From RGIG5952 sp045603485 (GTDB taxonomy: Bacteria > Verrucomicrobiota > Kiritimatiellia > RFP12 > JAAYLN01): a stretch of DNA of 24,579 nucleotides. This document shows, piece after piece, positions 8,901 to 20,900 of the stretch (position 1 is the first letter of the stretch; the number at the start of each line of letters is the position of its first letter). A model generated the notes under the pieces. The model made no database searches, had not been told where the DNA came from, and worked only from the letters and a program-made list of their open reading frames with translations. The DNA lies in assembly GCA_045603485.1 (NCBI GenBank), contig JAZUMF010000109.1:1-24579 (forward strand), read 5' to 3'. The translations under genes were made by a program, and so were the position numbers.

Positions 8901-11900
8901 AAGTCCGCGGTACACACCATGGCTTAAATGCCGTAGGCTCCGATGCAGACGCCATCGTTGATGAACCGCACATGGGATCATACGATGATGCCAATACATT
9001 TACAGATTCAGATACCCGTAAATTCTTCGGTACCGATCCGATTTCGTCGGATACCGACGGCGACAAGCTCTCTGACGGTTGGGAATATTTCTTCTGGCGT
9101 TATGCAAAGTTTGGCGGAGTCGGCGAAGCCTACAATCCAACTACAGTAATCACCGGAGATGAGATTGAAAGTGCCGTAATTGAAGCCGCTTTCAATCCCT
9201 GCGTTCCGGGAGCTCCCGCGGCCGACCTTGACGGTGACGGACTCTCCAACTTCGAAGAAATGCTCCTTGGTACCAATCCGATTGACTGGGATACCGATGA
9301 CGATACCATGAATGATGGCTGGGAAGTTATGTGGGGATTGGACCCATTCTCTGCTGAAGATGCCACAGCCAACCCAGACGGCGATTATATGGCAGATGAC
9401 GGGCAGGGCAATATCCATGCAGATGTCTATGTTTCATACGGCTTTGATCCACGCACAGCATGGAATGGCATTTATAAAGAGCGTAACCGTCAAGTTTCTG
9501 GACATGCCGCTTTCAGCACATCTCCAAATACCCGTGCCTATTCAAACCTCGACGAATATTCTCTTGCGGTTTGGTGCATTGAAAAGGAAATTACCACTGA
9601 AGTTGAGCCGATGTCTACTGAGTTTATGACACAGCCGGTACCTTATGGTGTGCGCACCTATCGCATTGGCAAGTCTGTAACTTATACAGAATCCAACGGT
9701 GCCGCTGTAGACAGCGACGGCTCATATTCCGTCCCCAAGAGCGGAAGCGTCAGTGGCGAAACATCTTATTATGTCGTTACCTCAACGGAAATTACAACAC
9801 ACGGTTCTGATACAGATAACGATGGCATGCCTGACGGCTGGGAGCTTTATATGTCAGCAATGCCTGAATACGATATCTTTACAGGTGAGTGGGCATATAC
9901 TTACGCCATGGTTGTGTGGCCAACATCGGCAAAGGATGTCTGTGAGCCGACTATTGACGCTGATTTTGATGAACTCACTTCTCTTCAAGAGTGCCATTCG
10001 ACAGAGCTTTGTGAGTATTACTCATCTATCAATACCAACTTCGCTGCCAATGTCAACGGCAATTGGTACAACAAGTGGTGGCCGACAGATATCTGGAATA
10101 CCGATACAGACGGTGACCGCCTTTCTGACGGGCAGGAAGGTGATGAAACCTTCCGCTATCAGGCAGAAATGTCACTTGAGGATCTTTACGCTAAGTTTGG
10201 CGCAAACACAATGCTTCGCGGTCATGTTCCTGGTGCAGGCTTGAATCCTTGTGCAGTTGATACCGATATGGACTATATTCCAGATGTTTGGGAATATCAA
10301 TTTGCTGGTGTCTATCGCGATACCAAGTGGGAAGGCGGCTTCTGCAATGAGCCTGGCACTCTCGCTGGTGGAGGTATGGACGGAACCTATTTCGACTCAC
10401 GCAGCGGCATTGATGAGTTTATTGGTCGCGCGAAGGCTGTCACAAATGAGGTAATTCCATCGGTAAATCGTAATTTTGATTTTGATGGCGATGGTCTTGA
10501 GAACTATCAGGAATATTTCATCGGCGCTCTTCACCACTTGCAGTATGACAAGTGGGAGGCTGGCAAGGGTTATGGCAAATATAATCCAATGGATATCTTT
10601 GCTCTCGGTGAATTTGCACAAACCAAGGAGCTTGGCTACTATAATGTAAAGGATGCATGGGTTCCGCTTCGCGATGTATCTTTAACTTGGGACTGGTCTG
10701 CATACGCAGATGACTGGCAGAATGCAGGCCTTGCCGGTCCAGAGTTGAATATGGGAGGGCTTCCCGCATTCCCGTTCCATTACATCAGAGCTGAAAAGCG
10801 TCCATTTAATCCATTTGCTCCATATCTTTATCCTGATGTCTCATCAGCAAGTACAGACCCCCGCATGGCTGATACCGATGCCGACAATATGGATGACTAC
10901 TATGAGATGTTCCATGGCCTCAACCCGATTCTCGGTGAAGCGGTTGATATGGTAAATCTTGTAGATGATGAATTGCAGCTTCCTGGACTTGCGGTTCATA
11001 CAAATTATGATTTCCGTCTTCGTCCGTGGCTTGCCGGTGTACCGAATGCCGACCCTGATCAAGATGGTCTCCCCAACTGGGAAGAGGCCCTTTCTCCAAA
11101 TCAGCCTGCCCCTGCCAACTATAATACCGATCCATCTCCACTATGGTTTACAGACATCTCTAATCCCAAGAGCTTTGTCAACCTCTACTATAAGTGGGGT
11201 TCTGTACTCAACTATTGGAGTCCTGAAATAAATGGCCATCCCCAGTATGATATTCATCCCGCAACGGCGCTTATGGACGATATGTGGGGTGGTGGAGAAT
11301 TCATAATTGCGACCAACAAGCCGTCATATATCTACTCATTCGAAGTCAATGAAGGCTTTGATACCGATAATGACAATATTTCAGACCGTGCAGAACTGAC
11401 CGGAATCACAAATCGCGTTACCGACCCTCAAAACGGTGACCGTCCGGCTCTCCGCAAGGCTGCGTACCTTGATGGCAAGTCGGCATTCCGTACTCGTGCC
11501 CTCTGCGCCTTCGGTCCGCAATCATTGCGCAGTTGGACACTTGAAGTTTGGGTTCGTCCAGAAGAGCCGGCGACAGGCACTCGCCAGATTATTCTGGAGA
11601 GACCAGTCCAGTGGATTGGTGCTGATTCAACTCCTGTAGCAGAGCATATTCGCCGTACTTTCCGCTTAGGTCTTGACGAATACGGCAAGCCCTTCGTCGA
11701 GTTCAACAATGGAGCCCAAGACTTCATAACAGAGGCTGCATTTGCCGGAGAAGGCGCAGCTCTCAAGGCGGGTGAATGGTATCACCTAGCTGCTACAATG
11801 GACGGCTACGCCAAGAAGCTCAAGCTTTATGTAAATGGTGAGCTTGTTGCAACCAAGTCAACAAGTGTAATCCCGTATACAGGCTTTACATTTAGTGCAA

Positions 11901-14900
11901 TCAACGGAGTTGTCGACCAATCGGGTTCGTCAAAACTGTTAAGTCCCCGATGGGCACCGATTGTTGTCGGTGCCGCTGAAGGCAATGCTCTTGGTCGCAT
12001 TGGCAATGAGCCGTTCTATACCGCTGACGGCGGTGTCGTTACAAAGGGTCTTGAAATCCCCGGTGGACAGCCAAAGCTCTCGAACTTCTTCAAGGGCCAT
12101 ATTGACGATATCCGCATTTGGACGGGTGCCCGTCCCGGCGGAGAAGACTTAACCGATTTGCGCACAGCAAAGTGGGGTTGGTCCACAATCAAGTCAGATT
12201 ACGAGAACTTGAAGCGTTATGGCTTAACCGAAGCGCTTGAGGCCCGTAATGATATGGTCAAGTTCTTTGGTAGAGTGCTTAACGAGCGCAAGCTTGTCGC
12301 TGAAGATAATCTGTCTCTTAACGCATCTACGACCAATGCCGTTCCGGATGTAAATTCAACAAACGATACGGGCGTCACAACCTGGACGCTTTTGGCAGAA
12401 GGTATGACCTTTGAGGAGTATTACGACCTCGCTCAAGAGTATGTAGAACTTACGGGTGGTGAAGATAATAATGTCCGTATTCCTCCGTTGCTTCTTTGCA
12501 GCTATACATTTGATAATCTTCCCGATCCAAATGTAGAGCCAGTTCTTCCTGCAAAGTATGAGGCGATTAACGGGCGTCCAGAAAACTATACCGGAATCCA
12601 GTGGCTTGCAACTGCAGAAGATAAGACAACTGTCTATATATCTGAAGAGCAGCCAACTTATATCTTCTCTCAACTTGTCGAGAACCATGTCGCCTCCTTG
12701 CCACTTGGTCGACTCTCTGGTGTTGGCAAGGATGAAGAGTATGCCAATATCCGTCCCGATTCTTACCTTGGATTGTATAGATTCCGTCCTGATCGCTCCG
12801 CCAACTCCAAATATTGGACTCGCGATACAAAGGGTGGAGTTGCTTTGGAAGATATTTTAGGCATGCCAGAATTCGAGAACAACTTCCCGAACACCTCCAA
12901 CCCATACCGTACACGCTATGAAACCGCAAATCATTTCGAAAATGAGGCTCATCCACAGCTCACAACCGCTGTCTTCTTTGACCCAATGCACGCGATGCTC
13001 TTTAATGACCTCGTGCCATTGAACAATGCCTGCGCTGATATGTCAATTCAGCTTTGGGATGACCCCATGGGTAATGGCATCGGTGCCGTCCTTGATTCTG
13101 ATGGCGACGGCTTGCCTGATTGGTGGGAGCTTACCTATGGCCTAGACCCATATAATTCAGATACGAATGGTAATGGTATTCTTGATGCCTACGATGACTT
13201 TGACGGCGATGGTATCAATAATTACTATGAAATGTTGGCGGGAATTAATCCATTTGATGGAACGACATTTGGAGAAGATAGGGATGAATTCGCTGATGCC
13301 GATGAAGACGGTCTTGTTGTTAAGCAAGAACAAAGTCTTGGAACACATCCGCTTTGGGCAGATAGTGATGATGACGGCATTAGTGATGGGGATGAAGTTA
13401 ACTTTGGAGCTGACCCACTTGATGCTTCTGTTCCATATGTCGCACGTGCTATTTACACAGATGGTGCTTTAGATAGTTATGTTACAGCAACATCTGGAAG
13501 ATATTGTGTTGGCGATGAGTTTGCTAAGTCGTTTGAGTTATCAACTCAAATTTATCCATTGGCATACCCTGCAGAAGGCGCTACCATTGTATCTCGCCAA
13601 GGTACCATCGGTAATTATAATTACTTTATAACACTTGATGGTAACGGTATTGTTTCAGCTGGCTTTACGAAGTCTGATGACGGAACAATTTTCACAATTT
13701 CTGCGCCAACATTCCGCTCAGTTCCATTAAATGCATGGACGCGAGTTGACTTTAAGCTTGATTGTGGAGACAATGAAAGTGCAACACAATCTGCATCTCT
13801 TTGGTTGGATGGCGAACAGATTGCTTTTGTTGATGTGGCTTCATTGCCAGTTGTCGGTAATCGAAGGATTCCAAATCCAGTCATTATTGGTTCCGGCTTT
13901 GCAGGATTTATCCGTAATGTTAAACTTACATCCCGTAATGGCGATGCGATTTACATGGATTTCCGTATGAATGACGGAACTTCATATAATATTAGTGAGG
14001 ATATTGGAGCCTTTGGAACTGCCATTGAAGATAGGTTCGGTCAAGTTGATGACTTTGCTGCTTTAATGGATATCGATAGGGCCGATACTAATGCCTTTAA
14101 GTATGCGATAATCCAGAGAAGGATTTCGGAGGCAACAACTGGTAAATTTGTTGGCAATGTAGCATTTGTTGAACTTGATGAAAATCTAGAGCCAAAGATT
14201 GATGACCTAGATACCGATGGTGATGGTTTGTCTGATGTGTGGGAGATGGCAAATGGTCTCAATCCATTTAATGCCGATACCGATGGTGATGGCATTCTTG
14301 ATGGCGATGAGGACAATGACCTTGATGGTCTCTCCAACTACTATGAGTACCTCGCAGGTACAAATCCAAACAATGCCAAGACGGACGGAACAACCTTTGA
14401 TGGTAATCTCGATAGTGATGGCGATGGCCTCTCCAATGGTCTTGAAGAGCTCTATGGTACACATCCTGCAGTAGCAGATAGCGATGATGATGGTATTCTC
14501 GATGGTGATGAGGTCTTTGCTGAGCTCTTCACACTCCCATCATCATCGCTCTCACCTGCTCGTCAGGGAGTTCTCGAGCTTGATGGTACAGGCTTTGCCA
14601 CAATAACAAATGAGTTTGAAGCAACAGCACTTCGCTTGTACAGCTCTTGGACAGTTGAGGGCTGGGTCAAGCTTGACGATGCCGCATCAACAGGCGTAAT
14701 TGTCCGCCGTGGCACAGCAGACGGTGCGATTAACTATGAGTTGTCACTTGATGGTGGTGTTCCTCAGGCTCGCATCCAGGGCATCTATGAGGGCGTGGCT
14801 GATTCTGCTCTTGAGGTAGTTGCCGTTGCAGATACTGCTTTGGTTGCCGACGAATGGACTCACCTTGCAGCAGTCTGGAATAGCGAGACACGCAATCTTG

Positions 14901-17900
14901 CTCTCTATGTCAACGGCGTTCTTGCCTCAGAGGTAGAGTCTCGCGATATTGACCTCGGAATCTTCTCGGCCTCTGGTGCATTACCTCTCGTTATTGGTGA
15001 GGGCATCATTGGTGCGGTTGATGAGATTCGCATTTGGGATATCGCTCGTTCAGGTATGGCACTTGGCGAGACAGCATACAAGACCTTTGAGTATGCATCA
15101 ACTCAGCCCTTGGTTGAGTTCCGCTTTGATGACTTCGGTGAAACAGCAGAGAACTTCGGTTCAGCACCAATCTACGCTGCAGAGCTTGACGGTGCAACGA
15201 TGGCTGAAGATGAAACAAGCCCAATCGCGGCAGATGAATTTGTTGATTCAGATGCTGATGGTATTGCTGATTTCTGGGAGTTAGCACTCTTTGGTGATAC
15301 AATGAGCTGCGTACCTGCAGATGATCTGGATGGTGATGGTCTCTCCAACCTCTATGAGTTCCTGGCTCAGACACATCCATTTACCAAGTACACTGGCGAC
15401 GCCAACTATGGTATTGGTGCTACAGAGTCAACCTCAGATGCAGTCCGTGACCCAGATGGTGATGGTCTTGCGAATATAGATGAGCAGCGCATTGGAACCA
15501 ACCCAATGCTTGCAGATACCGATGATGATGGTCTTAACGATTATACCGAAATCAATGGCGTTACCATTGATGGTGTCAAGGTTGGTGTCTCTGATCCAAT
15601 CAACGCACTAAGCCCCGCCCGTCCTGGCGCAATGTCATTTGACGGAACTGGTCGTATAGTCGAGGCGGCTCGTGATGGTAAGTCGCTCTCCACATGGACG
15701 CTCTCTGCATGGATTCGCCCAGCGGATGGCAACACTACTGGAGCAATTGTTTCACGCTCGTTTGCTGATGGTTCTCTCAACTATGAGCTCGGTGTTGAGA
15801 CAGTTGCTGGTGCACTTGTTCCATATGCCCGCTATACAACCTCACTTACAAATGATGTTCCAGTCGAAATCAAGGCAGGCCTTGGCATTGTGTCTACAAC
15901 AATTCGCGATGGCAATGCCGACTGGATGGCTCTTGATTCAGACAAGTGGGTCCATCTCGCAGCAACCTATACAGGCTTTAACGAGATGCATGCCGTTACA
16001 AATGGTCTCTTAAAGGTCTATGTTGACGGTACTGCAGTTGCATGGCGTCAGGATGCACTCACCGCCCCTGCAATGGGAGCGGGCGAAGGGACACCACTAG
16101 CTGGAGAGCAGATTATCGGTGAAGGCTTCATAGGTCTTGTTGATGATGTTCGCATTTCAGACTATGCTGCTACTGACGATCAGGTTATCTCTTTTATGGG
16201 CGGGCAGCAAATTGTCAGTATCCCACAGTCTGGTGGTACAAATGAGATTGCTTATCTAAGCTCTGCTGCTATCACTAAGGTTGCGGGTGAATATATCGTC
16301 CGCTTCCGTGATGGCATAACAAGAGCTGCATCTGCATCTGCTGTTACTGCTCATGGTGGTATCGTTAAGCGTAGCTACAACATAATTAATGCCGCTCATG
16401 TAGTTGTCCCAGTTGGTGTTGATGCTACAGCCTTTGCAACAGCTCTTGCAGCAGATCCTATGGTTGCTTATGTTGAGCCAAACCGCAAGAGAAGTTCTTA
16501 TCTCGCTCCAAACGATGCTGATTATAGTAAGCTTTGGGGTCTCAAGAATGACGGACAAACAGGCGGCACCGCCGGCTGTGATATCAATGCTGAATCTGCT
16601 TGGAATTACCTGACTGGCGATAGGAAGGTCGTTGTAGCCGTCATTGATACTGGCATCGATTATAATCACTCAGACCTTGTTAATAATATGTGGATTAACG
16701 AAGGTGAAATTCCAGGTGATGGTATTGATAATGATGGCAATGGTCTAATTGATGATATCCATGGCTGGAACTTCATGGCGGGTGTTACCAATGGTATTCC
16801 ATTGGATGACGAAGGCCATGGCACGCATTGTGCCGGCACAATCGCTGGTGTTGGCAATAACGGCCGCGGTGTTGCAGGTGTCAACTGGAAGGCAAGCCTT
16901 ATGGCGCTCAAGTTCCTCGGTGCAAATGGAGAAGGCTTTGATTCCGATGCCATTGCTTGTATCGAGTATGCAGTCCAGATGGGCGCTGATGTTATCAGTG
17001 CAAGCTGGGGTGGAACTGGTTACAGCCAAGCCCTTTACGATGTTATCAAGCTTTGCGATGAGGCAGGCATTGCCTTTATTGCTGCCGCAGGCAATGATGG
17101 TGTAGATAACGATGTCCAGCCGCACTATCCTGCATCCTACGACCTTGAGAATATTATCTCAGTAGCTGCAACAGATCACAACGATGACCTTGCTTGGTTC
17201 AGTAATTATGGTGCAGAGTCTGTTGATATTGCCGCACCTGGTGTTGAAATCTACTCAACATTGCTTGATGGTACATATGGTTCACTCGATGGTACCTCAA
17301 TGGCAACACCACATGTTGCTGGTGCAGTAGCTCTTATGCTCGCAGCAGATCCGACTCTCACACCTGCCAAGATTAAGGAGCTTGTAATCGATTACGCAGA
17401 TCCCGTTGTCGCTCTTGATGGTAAGTGTGTCTCGGGTGGTCGCCTTAATATCGGTACTATTATTCCTATAATCTTCAATCCTGGAACAGGTTCTACCGAG
17501 AGCGGAGAGGAGCTCGTCTCTTGGTATCGTTTTGATGACCATGGTAAAATGGCTCAAAATGTCGCCGCCAATTCAAGTGCTAAGCTTGAGGGTGGTGTGG
17601 CATTTATCCAAAACGATGGCGATGACACGCTTGAGCTTATCCGCCTCTTCGGTGATAGCGATAGCGATAGCCTCCCAGATTGGTGGGAGGAACTCGTCGG
17701 ATTTGATCCATTTGATGCTGTCTCCAATGGTGGTAGAAATGGTGACCCAGATGGTGACGGACTCAGCAACTTCTATGAGTATCGTGCATCACTTGCTTGC
17801 TTCATGAATGGAGAGCGTGGTCTTAATCCATTTAATACTGATACCGATAATGACGGAGTCTTTGATAATGATGAAGATTCAGATAATGACGGCATCACCA

Positions 17901-20900
17901 ATATTGAGGAGCAGGATAAGTATCTCTCCGACCCAGCTTCGGCTGATAGTGATGATGACGGCGTCATTGATGGAGAAGAGCTTACTGTTGGATATGCTCC
18001 AACAGATTCTGCTCAGCCTTACATCGTTCAGGCACTAACCTTCTCAGGGGCTACCGATGAATCTAATACTGTCGTTGTCAAGGATAAGATAAATGGCAGA
18101 TTCACAGGTCGCTTCGCTGCGCCCGAATGGACGATCGAAGGTTGGTTCAATGTTGATACCGCTTCTATGAGCGGCGAATATGCCCTAATCTCGCGCAAGC
18201 TCCACGCAACTGATGGAGTCAATTATGAGCTTGGTATTGCCAATGGCAAACCATATGCTCGTTATACTGACCATCAGGGCAACGAGGTTCGTGTCGATGC
18301 CGGAGAGGCTATTACAGCAGGCACTTGGACTCATATTGCTGCATGCCTTGAGGCAACAGAAAGCTCCATGGATAATGTCTTGACACTCTTTGTCGACGGT
18401 AGTGCTGTTGCCGCCAAGGATGTAGCGATTATCCCAACGGCAGATACAGGCGACCTTGTTTTTGGTTCTGCTGGCTTCAAGGGTCAAATGTTCAATCTCC
18501 GTATTTGGAAGATTGCGCAAAGCGATGTTTCAATTAACGCAATGATGCGTAGTGAACTACTTGGTGGTAAGCTTGCAGGAATGTCAGGTGTGCTCACTGT
18601 TACAGGTAATGGTTTCCTTAAGGAATCTGCTACAACACTTAAGGCCGACGGTATGCCGATTGATGTTCTTACAGACAGTTGGACGCTAGAATGTTGGGTC
18701 AAGACCACTGCGGCTTCTGGCATCATTATGGCACGTCGTAATTCAGCCAATTCAACAGTCGGTGATTTCAACTATGCAATTGAAATTGCAGAAACCGGAG
18801 CTGTTCGCGGTCGTTTCTCAATTTGGTTTACCTATATTGACGAGCGCGACGAGGATGGTAACCCCATGAGGTATGTAACTGCATATAATGATACAGTTAA
18901 TAACCTATTAGGTGAAATCCGCATAAATGATGGTAAGTGGCACCATATTGCTTATGTACGTAGTGATACACAATGTAAGCTCTATGTTGATGGAATTCTT
19001 GATGCTTCTCAAGCACCTCTTTATGTCCCAGGTGGTTATGAGATTATTGATGCTGATGTTCGTGCTGTCCCAGGTCCTGTAGTTATAGGTGAGAAGCTCG
19101 TTGGTTCAATTGAGGAAACTCGCATTTGGAATCGTGACCTCTCAACTGCTGAGATTAAGGAGTACTCACATGTCAACCTTACTGGTTCTGAGCAAGGTCT
19201 AATCTCTTACTTCAACTTCGACTTCGAGGATTCAGATACGAGTATAGTTGCTGAACATGCAATAGTTCGTAACATAAACGAAGAGTGTGGTATCTTTATT
19301 CGCACAACGATAGAGGATGCGTTTATTGATAGTGTAACGGCAGGACCTTCCAACTTTAGGAATGAGCCAATTCGTGCTGTACAGAATATCACACTTGCTG
19401 GTGCATTCTTTGCACGCGATGGTGGTATTTCAGTTGAGGATTTGACTCAGCCGATGTCCTACGGCGATTTCCTTGGTATCAAGTATACTGGTATCCTTGG
19501 TGCAGGTGTCACATTTGCACCTCAGGCACCTGAGTCTTGGGTCGCTAAGGTTGATTCCGATGGCGATAGTATGACTGATGCTTGGGAGATTCAGTACGGC
19601 TTAGACCCGTATTTGGTAGATCAGGATGGCAATGGCGTTACTGATAACTTTGACGATTTCGATGGAGATGGTCTTAGTAATCATGCAGAAATCCTTGCTG
19701 GCACCGATCCTCTTAATCCAGATACTGATGCTGATGGTACTATGGATTATTACGAAAGTCCGTATGGCGGTTTGACTTATGGTGAGATTTATACCGACAA
19801 TGACCATGTCCTTGATGGTTATGAGGCCGGTCAGGATTCCAGGTTTGCATCGCCATATCGTTATGACGAGCACCTTGATCGCGACCTTGATGGTTGGAAT
19901 AACTGGTCTGAGGCCTTAGTGGGAACTAGACTTCTCTACAATAACTTCAACGAAGTCAATACTAATAGTGTTAAAGCAATAATTGAATCCACAGTAGAGG
20001 ATAAGGTCGCAAACTTCCCAATGCCGACACTTTCCTCAACGCTTCACTTCACAGGTGATGCCATAACTGGAAGTAAGCTTGTCATCCATGCATACTCTGA
20101 TGCAGAGATGAATGGCTGGCCAGATGCCGTTATTGTGAAGGACTTCACCGCCAATAGGCTTGATACCTTCCCAATGACTGTAGAGCTCACAAAGGACAAT
20201 GTAATCTATGGCCACCTCCGCCAAGGCAAGAACTGGTTCTTTGCCTGGGTTGAAAAGGATGATTCAAAAATTGAAGGTCTCAACGGCGGTAATTGGCCTA
20301 CATGGACTCCCGGCGAGCCTGCGGCTGTTGCTGACTTCCAGGTTGATGGTATCGATATCGGTTGGGACTACAATCCGGTTGAATTCCATTTGGCGCTTAA
20401 CGCTTGCGGTTACATCCGTTATTCATTGCAGCAGCCTCCAAATGGCAGTGCAACAGTTCAAACTTTTGCTGCCGATGGCAAAGACCATAAGGTCGGTATT
20501 ATGAGCGGAGGCTCTTACATGAAGTTTGTCAATCTGAAGTGGCCAAGAGTTTGGGTACACGAGGGTGACCTTCAGTATGGGCGCACTGCTGGTTACGGTG
20601 TTGATAATACAGATTGGGATCCTGATGTTCCGATGTATTATGACATATATGTTGATAATATTTCCGGAGGTGTCATAACCAATTGGTTCAAGACGGCACT
20701 CTCGGCTCCGTCTCTAAATGCACCGGTCAATCATGAGGTTGTTTATTCCGGGCGCCCCGAGTTCCAGTTCTACTTGCCTGAGGAGGCTACCGAATTCGGC
20801 ATTAAACTAACTCGCTATGCAGATGCCGATTGCACAGTCGGTGCAGCGGTTATCTGCGATGTTCGCCGTCCTGTCCCGATGAGTGATGCTCCGGCTTCTA

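Noticed and set aside
8315..8920. 201-residue minus-strand open frame inside the giant gene
   Set aside because: It is antisense to a strongly coding region, its composition (many I, V, C) follows from the complement of the + frame, and it has no SD or recognisable motif. The other minus-strand frames inside the giant gene look the same.
13088..13420. D-x-D-G-D-G repeats as dockerin or RTX motifs
   Set aside because: The repeats are spread in blocks with WE and G-x-NP between them, not the paired 22-residue dockerin layout, and the GGxGxD nonapeptides of RTX are absent. The thrombospondin-3-like reading fits better.
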